44,146 bases of DNA from a virus: positions 1-44,146 of IMG/VR virus record IMGVR_UViG_3300032297_000260, one strand, 5' to 3'. The notes beneath the pieces are model-generated. The model saw nothing but the letters and a program-made list of their open reading frames with translations. It had not been told where the DNA came from and made no database searches. Below are positions 13,623 through 22,996 of the stretch, in pieces. The first letter of the stretch is position 1, and each line of letters starts with the position of its first letter. The translations under genes and the position numbers were made by a program.

Positions 13623-14164
13623 AATATGTATATTACGAACTAGGGACTGGATCAATTAAGATGATCAGTCCCGTTAAAGAAGAATCTTCAGAATACCCTT
13701 ATATAGAAGTAGAAGAAGATGCCATTGAAGATATATTTTCAGGAAAGAAAAAAGCAATTGACCATTTTGTTAAACCTAGTTCTAAGACATCGAATACAGG
13801 ATTAATTATTGCCAAAAAGAAAGATATTGTAACTTGGAAAAGTATTAATGATTGGCTCTACATGATACCTAACGAGAACGAATTTTATGAAATGCATGTA
13901 TTACAAGACATTGCCAACAAGCAAATTACAATTAATCTAACAGATAATGCAAAGATTTGGTGGAAAGGAAATAATTTTTTTCAGAAGAAGTACTTCTTGT
14001 TCTCTGCATGTATAGAAGGTGATCCTCACTTCATGACTTGGTACAAAATGATTCCTAGTGAAGAACTGTTAAACACTGTTTCATTTGAATATAGTGGCAA
14101 CGACAATATTAGATTTTATACACATAGATATTTTGAAAGTTATATACATGAGCAACATACTTAA
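13619..14164 (+). CDS. Unknown protein in glycosyltransferase run
   Basis: A 181-residue protein, mixed alpha/beta, with an acidic stretch (YIEVEEDAIEDIF) and a C-terminal half rich in aromatic residues (WWKGNNFFQKKYFLF). No motif is recognised. It overlaps its upstream neighbour by four bases and the following gene by 17. Position suggests a partner of the glycosyltransferases. Confidence 0.6.
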   Translation: MKYVYYELGTGSIKMISPVKEESSEYPYIEVEEDAIEDIFSGKKKAIDHFVKPSSKTSNTGLIIAKKKDIVTWKSINDWLYMIPNENEFYEMHVLQDIANKQITINLTDNAKIWWKGNNFFQKKYFLFSACIEGDPHFMTWYKMIPSEELLNTVSFEYSGNDNIRFYTHRYFESYIHEQHT

Positions 14165-15086
14165 TCTTGCAGAAGTTGACTGCATATATTTGAGCTACGA
14201 CGAACCAAACGCAGAAAAGAACTATGCCGATCTATTAAACAAGGCCCCGTGGGCTAAAAGAGTACACGGTGTTAAAGGCAGTGACGAAGCACATAAAGCG
14301 TGTGCTCGTTTAAGCGAAACAGATCGTTTTATTACTGTAGATGGCGACAATATTGTTGACCCTAAGTTCTTTGATGTAAGTATAGACTTAGACAAGATTG
14401 CTAATGGTGTAGACAAACAGTTTAGTTGGTGCGGCAAGAATAACATCAACGGATTAGTATATGGTAATGGTGGTTTGAAATGTTGGACTAAAGACTTTGT
14501 ACTCAACATGAAAACACACGAAGCGGCTGAAAGTGAACAAGGGCAGGTTGACTTCTGTTGGGAAAACAACTATACTCAAATGGTAGGCCTTTACTCTATG
14601 GTACACAATAATGCAAGCCCATTACAGGCATGGAGAGCTGGATTCCGTGAAGGAGTAAAGCTGACTCTTGATAATGGATTGAAACAGAAACTAATCAATC
14701 CTAAGAAACAAATTGTACGCCGTAACTATCAACGACTATTAATTTGGCAGTCAGTTGGTGCAGATGTAGAAAACGGACTTTGGGCAATATATGGTGCAAG
14801 GTTAGGTGTGTACCTAACAAACTGTACTGATTGGAATCATGTAGATGTACGAGACTTTGAATATCTTAATGAAATGTTTGCACTTGAACAACAATCTATT
14901 AACGAGTCAAACATACGAGAACATATTGCACTACTAGGTGAAAAGATTAGATTGCATTTGAATATGCCTGTAGCCGACTTAGATGAAACACAAAGCCGCT
15001 TCTTTAAAGATGTTTGGGTCAATCCTCCTAGACTAGAGTCTACCGTACGAGAGCAAGATACAGATTGGGATATATTAGAACTATGA
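14148..15086 (+). CDS. Phage GT-A-like glycosyltransferase
   Basis: A 312-residue protein; the start is set at ATG 14148, inside the end of the preceding gene. It has VDCIYLSYDEPNAEKNY, then APWAKRVHGVKG and RFITVDGDN with a DxD-like Asp-Gly-Asp at 65-67. A C-terminal domain contains WRAGFREGVKL. The same SYDEPNA...RVxGVKG...VDGD arrangement forms the C-terminal domain of the next gene, and it resembles a glycosyltransferase-like family in T4-like cyanophages. Catalysis is inferred from this layout only. Confidence 0.65.
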   Translation: MSNILNLAEVDCIYLSYDEPNAEKNYADLLNKAPWAKRVHGVKGSDEAHKACARLSETDRFITVDGDNIVDPKFFDVSIDLDKIANGVDKQFSWCGKNNINGLVYGNGGLKCWTKDFVLNMKTHEAAESEQGQVDFCWENNYTQMVGLYSMVHNNASPLQAWRAGFREGVKLTLDNGLKQKLINPKKQIVRRNYQRLLIWQSVGADVENGLWAIYGARLGVYLTNCTDWNHVDVRDFEYLNEMFALEQQSINESNIREHIALLGEKIRLHLNMPVADLDETQSRFFKDVWVNPPRLESTVREQDTDWDILEL

Positions 15087-17092
15087 ATATTATACCTAAA
15101 GAGTTAGTAGAAACAGTCAAGTGGGAAGAGCGCAAAGAAGACTATGATCAAGCAATGTTTGAGCTTGGTAAAGGTCTTGATCTCTTTTATGTAGTTAATC
15201 CCGAACTTCCTGAGTTTTATATTAACGCAATAGACAAAGAATATAGATCATCTAGGTGTGTATTATGGAAACATAATGATATCTGGGTTGTTAAACAGTT
15301 TCACAAAGATTGGACTCCGGCGCACGGCTGGACAATTAAAGAGTTACCTAATCTGCCTAAACAACATTGGAAAGTTAATCCAGATATAGATCCAACTGTC
15401 CTATTTGAAAATGATCCATTTAATAATTACAAGATAGGCCTTTGGGACTTAACATATAAACACACATGGTATCTTGATCCCAAGTATGATCCGGAAGGAA
15501 ATAAGATTTGGGTATATGAGTGTGTAACTGATTGGCTAGATACAGGTAACAAAGACCTTGAGATTATTCCAAAGTTAACTATCACTCACAATAAAGAGTA
15601 CAATCATATTAGATTTGATTACGGTGAGTTTGTCCCCGCTTATTATGACTTAAAGTACGAACATGTTTGGTATATAGATCCCAAATATACACAAGGACAG
15701 AAAGTATGGGCAAAGAGTGTATCGGCGTCTGTGATTAGTGATGGTACAAAAGATATGGGAATTGTTACTCCTGATCTTCCTAAACAAATATGGCATGTGA
15801 ATCCGGATGTTGATGCAGATGTTGTATTCGCCAATGATCCTAAAGATAAGTTTGTTATACCTATTTGGGATATTAACTTTAGTCATGTATGGTATCTAGA
15901 TCCTAAGTATTCTATTGCAGATGAAAAGGTATGGCTGTACAAATGTGAAACTGATTTTACATTTGAAGGCACAAAAGATATGGGATACCTTACGCCTGAT
16001 CTAATTATAGAACAGAATCCGTTGTTAGATGGAGTGACATTTGAATTAGATCCTATAAGTTTATTAGATTTAAAATATGAAAACATTTGGAATCTAGATG
16101 AAGTATACGGTGCGTGGAAAGACATGTGGGCTATTAATATTAAGCCGGCATGGAAGAACACAGAAGGAATTAAGTACAGAGGTTCTATTAGTCCTAACTT
16201 TAAATTATCTTTCAATACTGAGATCCCAGATTTACGATTTAATGTAGACTATAAGATTCCATACCCTGACTTCAAATACGAACATATATGGTATCTAGAT
16301 CCTAAGTATTCTATCGGTAAAAAAGTATGGCTAGCAAGTTTGTCAGCAGTAGAGCATACAGCAGGTGTTAAGGACATGGGCTATGCTATACCAGACATTG
16401 CCGAACAATTAGATGTAATCTTTATCAGCTACAACGAGCCAAATGCAGATGCTAACTGGCAACGAGTATTAGAGAAAGCTCCTAATGCTAAACGAGTAGA
16501 TGGTGTTAAAGGTATCTTTGAAGCACACAAAGCAGCCGCAATGGTTGCAAAGAGTGATATGTTCTATGTTGTTGACGGTGATGCTTACTTGACTGATGAA
16601 TGGCAGTTTGATTTTAGTCCTAATATCTTTGATAGAGATTGTGTGCATGTCTATAGAGCAATGAATCCTATTAACGATTTAACATACGGGTATGGTGGCG
16701 TAAAACTATTTCCTCGCAAGTTACTTTTAGAGGCAACTAACTGGAAAGTAGATATGACTACTAGTATTGCCAGAAAGTTAAAAGTGCTTAGAACAGTTAG
16801 TAATGTTTCCGCATTTAATACAGATGAAATTAGTACCTGGCGTAGTGCGTTCCGTGAATGTGCTAAGTTGGCAGCAGGCACAATTGACAACCAAGTTAGT
16901 GCAGAAACAGAACGCAGATTAAAACTATGGACAAGCAAAGGTACCGATAGGAAGTTTGGTAAGTATGCTATCGCAGGAGCGAAAGCTGGCATGGCATTTG
17001 GCCTTAAGAACAAATTAGACGATAAGTTAATGCAACAAATAAACGACAGACAATGGTTAGAGACACAATTTAAAAATGCAAAATTACATTAA
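15083..17092 (+). CDS. Multi-repeat protein fused to GT-A-like domain
   Basis: A 669-residue protein; the start is at the ATGA overlap with the upstream gene. Residues up to about 440 carry five copies of a 65-80 residue module centred on D-(L/I/F)-x-Y-x-H-x-W-Y-(L/I)-D-P-K-Y, followed by KVW and often GTKDMG. The fourth copy has diverged (WNLDEVY). Residues about 442-669 are the SYNEPNA...RVDGVKG...VVDGD domain, paralogous to the preceding gene, with FRECAKL near the end. Two modules share a 28-base identical DNA run, pointing to recent duplication. The repeats may bind a glycan or a repetitive fibre while the last domain acts on it. Confidence 0.7.
   Translation: MNIIPKELVETVKWEERKEDYDQAMFELGKGLDLFYVVNPELPEFYINAIDKEYRSSRCVLWKHNDIWVVKQFHKDWTPAHGWTIKELPNLPKQHWKVNPDIDPTVLFENDPFNNYKIGLWDLTYKHTWYLDPKYDPEGNKIWVYECVTDWLDTGNKDLEIIPKLTITHNKEYNHIRFDYGEFVPAYYDLKYEHVWYIDPKYTQGQKVWAKSVSASVISDGTKDMGIVTPDLPKQIWHVNPDVDADVVFANDPKDKFVIPIWDINFSHVWYLDPKYSIADEKVWLYKCETDFTFEGTKDMGYLTPDLIIEQNPLLDGVTFELDPISLLDLKYENIWNLDEVYGAWKDMWAINIKPAWKNTEGIKYRGSISPNFKLSFNTEIPDLRFNVDYKIPYPDFKYEHIWYLDPKYSIGKKVWLASLSAVEHTAGVKDMGYAIPDIAEQLDVIFISYNEPNADANWQRVLEKAPNAKRVDGVKGIFEAHKAAAMVAKSDMFYVVDGDAYLTDEWQFDFSPNIFDRDCVHVYRAMNPINDLTYGYGGVKLFPRKLLLEATNWKVDMTTSIARKLKVLRTVSNVSAFNTDEISTWRSAFRECAKLAAGTIDNQVSAETERRLKLWTSKGTDRKFGKYAIAGAKAGMAFGLKNKLDDKLMQQINDRQWLETQFKNAKLH
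15888..16314 (+). repeat. 28-base identical run in two protein modules
   Basis: Bases 15888-15915 and 16287-16314 are identical over 28 positions and encode the same part (WYLDPKYSI) of modules three and five in the repeat protein. Neighbouring modules use different codons for the same residues. Confidence 0.85.
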
Positions 17093-18383
17093 GAATTTAG
17101 ACGAAGCACTACCTACATTTTGTGCCACTCCTTTTGTTAGCATAATGGTTAACACAGATGCCACAGTGAGATATTGCTGTATGGTTAAAGGTGCGTTGAA
17201 CAAGATTAAAAAGCCAGACGGCTCAGTATATACAATTAACGAACCGTTTATTAAAGAAGCATGGAACAGTAAAGACATGCAGGACATCCGAATGTCTATG
17301 GTATCTGGACAACAAGTAGAAGGATGTAGTACTTGCTACCTACAAGAAGCCAGCGGCCGTGTTAGTAATAGACAACACAGCAATCAAGAGTGGGCAGGCA
17401 GACTAGGCACAACTAAGATTGATAAGTTGATTGATGATGCTATTCTTAATAATGGCATCCTTGAAAACAACATTGCCTATTTAGATCTACGATTAGGCAA
17501 CCTTTGCAATTTAAAATGTAGAATGTGCAATCCATATAACAGTACACAGATTGCCAAAGAACATATCGAATTAGAAAAGAAAGATGCCGCATATAAAGTT
17601 GTTTGGGCTAATACATTTGGCAAGTTCAACGAAAAGATTATGGATGTGCAAGAATGGTTTGATCAAGATATGCTATGGGATCAAGTTATTGCCCTAATTC
17701 CTAGCCTGCATAAAGTCTACATGACAGGAGGTGAGCCTACCTTAATTGAGAACAACTTTAGATTTATGCAAGCCTGTATCGATCAAGGACGCACTGACAT
17801 TGTATTATTCTTTAATACAAACTGTACAAACATTAATAAGAAGTTCTTATCTTTGATTAGTCAGTTTAAACAAGTTAACATTAACGCAAGTATGGATGGG
17901 GTTGGCATTGTTAATGAATATATTCGTGCTCCTAGTAAGTGGAGTCAGATTAGTGCTAACATCGAAAAGCTAGCACAAATGCCTAATGTGGTATTAGGTG
18001 TTACTCCTACAGTACAGGTATATAATGTATTCAATCTAGTTGACACCCTTGAATGGGTTGACGAACTTAATCAAAAGTATAATTCAAATACATTTGTTGA
18101 CTTCTTAATCAATGTACATCCACATCAACTTGCTGTGGGCATACTTCCTGATGATATTCGTAAGGATGCTGCTGATAGATTAATTGCTTACAACTCAACA
18201 GGCAAGCATGAGTTAACTGTTAATAGCATTGCAGGCATTATTGGACTATTACAACGACCTAGAGATGAAGACTGGCAGTACCAACAAAAGGAATTAAAAG
18301 TGTATACACTGAGCTTAGATAAAGAAAGAGATCAAAACATTGCCGATGTTGATGCTCGTATTGCGGAGTTTGTAAATGAGTAA
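17076..18383 (+). CDS. Radical SAM protein with N-terminal twitch-like domain (1 of 4)
   Basis: A 435-residue protein. The N-terminal region has FC-x-x-PF (Cys16), a Cys pair (34-35) and EGC-x-x-CY (84, 87), resembling a twitch/SPASM-type auxiliary Fe-S module placed before the core. The radical SAM motif C-x3-C-x2-C is at 144, 148 and 151 (LCNLKCRMC), followed by TGGEPT for SAM binding and SMDGVG. It should cleave SAM to a 5'-deoxyadenosyl radical; the substrate is unknown. The start at 17076 lies 17 bases inside the previous gene and has no Shine-Dalgarno, so it depends on coupling. Annotated relatives occur in T4-like marine phages. Confidence 0.88.
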   Translation: MQNYIKNLDEALPTFCATPFVSIMVNTDATVRYCCMVKGALNKIKKPDGSVYTINEPFIKEAWNSKDMQDIRMSMVSGQQVEGCSTCYLQEASGRVSNRQHSNQEWAGRLGTTKIDKLIDDAILNNGILENNIAYLDLRLGNLCNLKCRMCNPYNSTQIAKEHIELEKKDAAYKVVWANTFGKFNEKIMDVQEWFDQDMLWDQVIALIPSLHKVYMTGGEPTLIENNFRFMQACIDQGRTDIVLFFNTNCTNINKKFLSLISQFKQVNINASMDGVGIVNEYIRAPSKWSQISANIEKLAQMPNVVLGVTPTVQVYNVFNLVDTLEWVDELNQKYNSNTFVDFLINVHPHQLAVGILPDDIRKDAADRLIAYNSTGKHELTVNSIAGIIGLLQRPRDEDWQYQQKELKVYTLSLDKERDQNIADVDARIAEFVNE

Positions 18384-19620
18384 GTCTAAAACATTCTGCA
18401 TCTTACCTTGGATACATGCCGCTACATACACAGACGGCAGCGCATTGCTTTGCTGTGTGGCCAAATCAGATAGAGAAACTAATCTAAACAACATGACAAT
18501 GAAGGAAGCATGGAACAGTCATATGTTTAAAGATGCTAGACTAAAAATGTTGCGTGGGGAAGAAGTTAGTAATTGCCATCACTGTTATGCTGAAGAAGAA
18601 GTAGGCATGCATAGTCACAGGCTAGTTGAAAACTATGTTTGGTATAAGAAGTTAGGTAAAGAATACTTAGACGATCTTGTTGCAAAAACAAAACAAGATG
18701 GTAGTGTTGACCACGACTTCATTACGCTAGATCTACGATTAGGCAATACCTGTAATTTACAATGTATCATGTGCCGCCCTGTCGATAGTAGTAAATGGGT
18801 CAAGCACGCCAACATCCTTAAGGACGAATTAACAACAGAAGTCAAATGGGATTGGAAACACAAGGTAGAAGATTACAGCGTAAAGAATTTTGAATGGTAC
18901 AAAGATGCAGAGTTCTTGGAAAGTTTCTATGCCAATGCTGGCGGAATCAAACACATCATTTTTGGTGGTGGTGAACCGTTGTATATCAAAGAACACAAAG
19001 AGATTATTAAACAGTTAGTTGATCGTGGACATAGCAAAGATATTGAACTTCGTTATCATACCAACGGTACTATTTGGGATCAAGAAGTTGCAGACCTGTG
19101 GACACAATTTAAACGAGTCGAAGTAATGATTAGTCTAGATGGAGTAGGAGAAGTAAACGATTACATTCGTTACCCTGCAGATTGGCCTACAATTGAAAAG
19201 AATCTAGCCCTGTATGATAATACACCGGATATGATTGATCCTAAAATTTTATGTACAGTACAGGCAATGAACATTGACCACCTGCCTGAGTTTGCAGATT
19301 GGTTGTTAGACAAGAACTATAAGAAAATTAGTAAGAAGTCGCAGGATGGAATATTCCATCCAGGTATATTACATTATCCGCAATACCTAAGTCCTAAAGT
19401 ATTACCTGCTGCCGTCAAAGAAAGAATAACATTAAAGCTAGCAGAGTATGCTAATAAACATTTAGATAATGCACACATTCAAAAGTTTAAACAACTAACT
19501 GAACTAATGAATAGTGAAGACTTGAGTTTTATGTTTAATCAGACAATGGAATACATAAACAAATTAGATCAACTACGATCAAGCGATAGTACTTTTTTCA
19601 GGACAGTAATAAATGGATGA
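18376..19620 (+). CDS. Radical SAM protein with N-terminal twitch-like domain (2 of 4)
   Basis: A 414-residue paralogue of the preceding gene. Auxiliary cysteines are C8 (FCILPW), C26-C27 and C67/C70 (NCHHCY). The radical SAM cysteines are 126, 130 and 133 (TCNLQCIMC), with FGGGEPL and SLDGVG. GGAG is seven bases before the ATG, which overlaps the previous gene by eight bases. The paralogues keep all eight cysteines but differ elsewhere, so they probably act on different positions or substrates. Confidence 0.88.
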   Translation: MSKSKTFCILPWIHAATYTDGSALLCCVAKSDRETNLNNMTMKEAWNSHMFKDARLKMLRGEEVSNCHHCYAEEEVGMHSHRLVENYVWYKKLGKEYLDDLVAKTKQDGSVDHDFITLDLRLGNTCNLQCIMCRPVDSSKWVKHANILKDELTTEVKWDWKHKVEDYSVKNFEWYKDAEFLESFYANAGGIKHIIFGGGEPLYIKEHKEIIKQLVDRGHSKDIELRYHTNGTIWDQEVADLWTQFKRVEVMISLDGVGEVNDYIRYPADWPTIEKNLALYDNTPDMIDPKILCTVQAMNIDHLPEFADWLLDKNYKKISKKSQDGIFHPGILHYPQYLSPKVLPAAVKERITLKLAEYANKHLDNAHIQKFKQLTELMNSEDLSFMFNQTMEYINKLDQLRSSDSTFFRTVING

Positions 19621-20971
19621 TAGCATTAACGATCTAAGAAAAGAAATTCTAAAGAGCGAAACATTTTGTTTCTATCCTTTCTTAGAATTAAGCACAAACC
19701 CAGCAGGACATTTAAAACCTTGCTGTTATTATAGCAATGTACTGTTTAAAGGTGATGAAGGCGATTACACCAACATCTATAGTATCACTAAGAATAGTAC
19801 GCTTGAAGAAGCATGGAATTCTCGTCCTATGATTGAGATTAGAAGGCAGCTAGTAGAAGGTGAAGTCAATAAGAACTGTGATACCTGCTATAGAGATGGC
19901 CCTGCAAGTATGCGTGTCAGAAGTATTGGCGAATACAAAAACAATGCTGAAGTATTGACTAAAGTACAAGATACAATTTTAAACGGATACGAAACACCTT
20001 ATTTGCCTAGTAGGTTAGAATTAAAGCCCAGCAATCTTTGTAATTTGAAATGTGTAATGTGTAACAGTTATGATTCTACTCAAGTTGCAAAAGAATTAGT
20101 TGAACTATCGAACAAGTTTAAAGGCATTAATGTTAAGACTGGCCGATTCATTAGTATTAATCTAGAACAGCCTGGTATTACTGAAACACATGCAGCATTT
20201 GAAGATGTAGAAGTTCCCGACTGGTCAGATAACGACGAGCTATGGAATAGTTTTACTAAAATTGCTCCAGGATTAGAACATTTAAGTTTTGCTGGTGGTG
20301 AGCCTACTTTAATTCCGTTTGTACAAAAAGTATTAGATTACTGTGTAGAACAAGACTATGCAAAGAATATTAAAATCAGTGTCGCTAGTAATTTTACAAA
20401 CATGAATAAAAACTTCTTAGAAGTTATGCCTAAATTTAAAAGGTTTGAAATTATTGCAAGTATTGATGGCATTGGCCTAGTTAATGACTACTGTAGATAT
20501 CCTAGCAAATGGAGTCAGATCTCGAGTAATTATGAAAAGACAAAACAATTAACTAAACATTCTAATGTTAAGATAATGACAAACATAACAGTTAACTTTT
20601 TAAATGTTATGAATTTAGATCAATTATTGTATTGGATTGAAGACCAAGCAGACCGATATCCTTATTTCCGCGAATATCCGTATAATATAAATTTAATTTG
20701 GTCTCCTAACGATCAACGAATCGAACATTTACCTAATCACCTTAAAGAGATTGCCATTCAACGACTAGAAAAATATAAGTCAACAAGCAGTATATTAAAA
20801 GAATTTCCAGGAATGGTTTCTAGAATTGATTTAGTATTAAATGAGTTAAAAAAACAAGGTAGCGAGTACGAACTAGAACAGTTTAAGAAAAGACTCAAAG
20901 TTTTAGATGAACATAGAGGAATTAATGTAGTAGACTATATTCCAGACTTAGGAGATGCCTTTAATGAATAA
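19613..20971 (+). CDS. Radical SAM protein with N-terminal twitch-like domain (3 of 4)
   Basis: A 452-residue paralogue. Auxiliary cysteines are C19 (FCFYPF), C37-C38 and C89/C92 (NCDTCY). The radical SAM motif is C143-x3-C147-x2-C150 (LCNLKCVMC), with AGGEPT and SIDGIG. It is closest to copy 1 in the stretches around the cluster (CNSYDSTQVAKELVEL against CNPYNSTQIAKEHIEL). The start overlaps the previous stop region by eight bases. Confidence 0.88.
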   Translation: MDDSINDLRKEILKSETFCFYPFLELSTNPAGHLKPCCYYSNVLFKGDEGDYTNIYSITKNSTLEEAWNSRPMIEIRRQLVEGEVNKNCDTCYRDGPASMRVRSIGEYKNNAEVLTKVQDTILNGYETPYLPSRLELKPSNLCNLKCVMCNSYDSTQVAKELVELSNKFKGINVKTGRFISINLEQPGITETHAAFEDVEVPDWSDNDELWNSFTKIAPGLEHLSFAGGEPTLIPFVQKVLDYCVEQDYAKNIKISVASNFTNMNKNFLEVMPKFKRFEIIASIDGIGLVNDYCRYPSKWSQISSNYEKTKQLTKHSNVKIMTNITVNFLNVMNLDQLLYWIEDQADRYPYFREYPYNINLIWSPNDQRIEHLPNHLKEIAIQRLEKYKSTSSILKEFPGMVSRIDLVLNELKKQGSEYELEQFKKRLKVLDEHRGINVVDYIPDLGDAFNE

Positions 20972-22070
20972 ATCTATCTGTGCTTACCCTTGGAATGCAA
21001 CAGCAATACGACCAAATGGTATTGTCATTCCTTGTTGCAGGTATCCACACATAGATGACAGCAATAGCAATGTACTTTCTGTTGAACCTAGAAATTCTAA
21101 CCATTGGAATAATCTACGACAAGATATGTTAGAAGGTAAAGAAATTGCAGGATGTATAAGTTGTTATCAAGATGAGGCAACTGGAATAGATAGTATGAGA
21201 ACAACTAGTCTTAAGAATTTTATTCCTATTAATAAAGAAATAGAAAAATTAACAAGACTAGAAGTATCTTTTAGCAACTTATGTAATCTTGCATGTGCTC
21301 ATTGTTCTTCCTTCTTTTCAAGCAAATGGTATTCTGAAGATGTAAAAGCTGGCCGCAAGGAAAAATCAGGATATATTGAAAATAGTTTTAATTTTAACAA
21401 TTGGGATTTATCCAAATTAACTGATCTTAAAATTATTGGCGGCGAACCATTTATGGAACAAAAACAATTTGTTTCATTAATGAACAGTATCGATTTATCA
21501 AAAATAGAATTACAGATATGTACCAATGGTACAATATTACCTGGACCTGAATTAAAAGGTTTAATAGAGAAATGTAAAAAAGTTTATCTATGTGTTAGCC
21601 TAGATGGTATTGGCTCTGTTAATGATTGGTATCGTTGGCCGAGTAAATTTAACGAGGTTGTAGAAAATATGAAGAAATTTGAACAATGGTGGGGCGGATC
21701 TTCTAATATTATTTTTATAGTTCATCATGTTATTAACGCTATTAATGTTATTGACTTACCAAAATTTATTAGTTTTATAAATGATAATTTTTCTAGATGG
21801 ATTATTGAGTGGGACTGGATTCGATGGCCAGAATGGCAAGAATTATCAGTACTGCCTGAAATAATTAAAGTTAAACTAATTGAAGAATTTAAACAGAAAG
21901 AAGAAAGTTTTAATTCTAAGCATACTCAAAATCCTTATGCTTCTACGATTAGCAGATTATTAGAAAATCGTTCAACATCATGGGAAACTGCTATAGTTAA
22001 GATGTTCAATATATCAACAGAAAGACAATTAGATTTTCTTTCTATGGTACCTAATTTTAAAAATATATGA
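20964..22070 (+). CDS. Radical SAM protein with N-terminal twitch-like domain (4 of 4)
   Basis: A 368-residue paralogue, the shortest. Cysteines are C6 (ICAYPW), C24-C25, C64/C67 (GCISCY), then radical SAM C107-x3-C111-x2-C114 (LCNLACAHC), with IGGEPF and SLDGIG. The start at 20964 has AGGAG nine bases upstream; an ATG at 20955 directly abuts that site and is less likely. It overlaps the previous gene by eight bases and the next by four. Confidence 0.87.
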   Translation: MNKSICAYPWNATAIRPNGIVIPCCRYPHIDDSNSNVLSVEPRNSNHWNNLRQDMLEGKEIAGCISCYQDEATGIDSMRTTSLKNFIPINKEIEKLTRLEVSFSNLCNLACAHCSSFFSSKWYSEDVKAGRKEKSGYIENSFNFNNWDLSKLTDLKIIGGEPFMEQKQFVSLMNSIDLSKIELQICTNGTILPGPELKGLIEKCKKVYLCVSLDGIGSVNDWYRWPSKFNEVVENMKKFEQWWGGSSNIIFIVHHVINAINVIDLPKFISFINDNFSRWIIEWDWIRWPEWQELSVLPEIIKVKLIEEFKQKEESFNSKHTQNPYASTISRLLENRSTSWETAIVKMFNISTERQLDFLSMVPNFKNI

Positions 22071-22996
22071 AAATTCTAAAAGTAATATTTTTAGACAAGT
22101 TTGATAAAACACATTCCTTATATTATAGGATCTATGATACTGACTTAGCAAATCGCTGGATGAAATTAATTGAAACAAACAAGTCACAAAAGAAGAAATT
22201 GTTTAATAAATTTACCAATCAGATTTACTCTGACTTGCCTGAAGTAACTGAGAATTTGAATAAAATAGTTACTGATATTAATAAACGATACGATCAACAA
22301 TTACCAATATATGATACGCTAGATACTGACAAGTTAAACTATCTACACGAACAATTTGAAGTATATGGAGATAGAGTTGAAGAGTTTTCTAAGAATAAAA
22401 CTTGGACTGATGAATTGCATCAATTATTTTTAAGATTAAATGATGCAATTCATTTAACAGAGGATGTATTAAAGACTAAATCTAGGGATTGGCCCAGCTT
22501 TGCTATGTTGTACGATTATATTCCTCAAGAACATCATTTACCAATTAACGAAGAAGATAAGTTCTTACTTCGGCCTAACCTACAATGGGGCAAAATATAC
22601 CTAGGATATAATACGCTAGGGAAAGATTGGCTTAAAGTACAATGTGATAACGATATAGAAGTTGTTGAGAGAGATCAAGTTAGACCACAAGAACGATTTG
22701 CTGCTGAAAGCTGGTTAAACTTTGGTCCCGATCAAGATTACAATACTTCTATGATGCGTTTCTATCAGTGGTATAAAGGTTTGCCTGAAGACTTACAAGC
22801 TAAAGTACCTATGTATAATCACTATCAATTAAACTTAGGTAGATTTATTTTAGGCGAACTAATTATTGATGAGTACTTTCTATCATTTCACAACAATGAA
22901 GAAGATTGGCACACACCTAGACATCAATGTAAAATTGATTGGTGCATGAAAGTTTTTACAACATTTAGATCCTTACAGGATATTAGTTTTATATGA
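22067..22996 (+). CDS. Unknown protein following radical SAM genes
   Basis: A 309-residue protein, helical and charged in its first half (NKSQKKKLFNKF, LNKIVTDINKRY), with a more ordered second half containing GKIYLGYNTLGKDW, PQERFAAESWLNFG and a final His/Trp-rich stretch (FHNNEEDWHTPRHQCKIDW). No known catalytic motif. It is coupled by four-base overlaps to the radical SAM gene before it and the oxygenase after it, so it is probably a partner in the same process. Confidence 0.65.
   Translation: MKILKVIFLDKFDKTHSLYYRIYDTDLANRWMKLIETNKSQKKKLFNKFTNQIYSDLPEVTENLNKIVTDINKRYDQQLPIYDTLDTDKLNYLHEQFEVYGDRVEEFSKNKTWTDELHQLFLRLNDAIHLTEDVLKTKSRDWPSFAMLYDYIPQEHHLPINEEDKFLLRPNLQWGKIYLGYNTLGKDWLKVQCDNDIEVVERDQVRPQERFAAESWLNFGPDQDYNTSMMRFYQWYKGLPEDLQAKVPMYNHYQLNLGRFILGELIIDEYFLSFHNNEEDWHTPRHQCKIDWCMKVFTTFRSLQDISFI

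Noticed and set aside
17076-22070. RiPP cluster with precursor peptide
   Set aside because: No short Cys-, Ser- or Gly-rich leader-core peptide gene was found beside the radical SAM genes. The idea is kept only as an open question in the findings.
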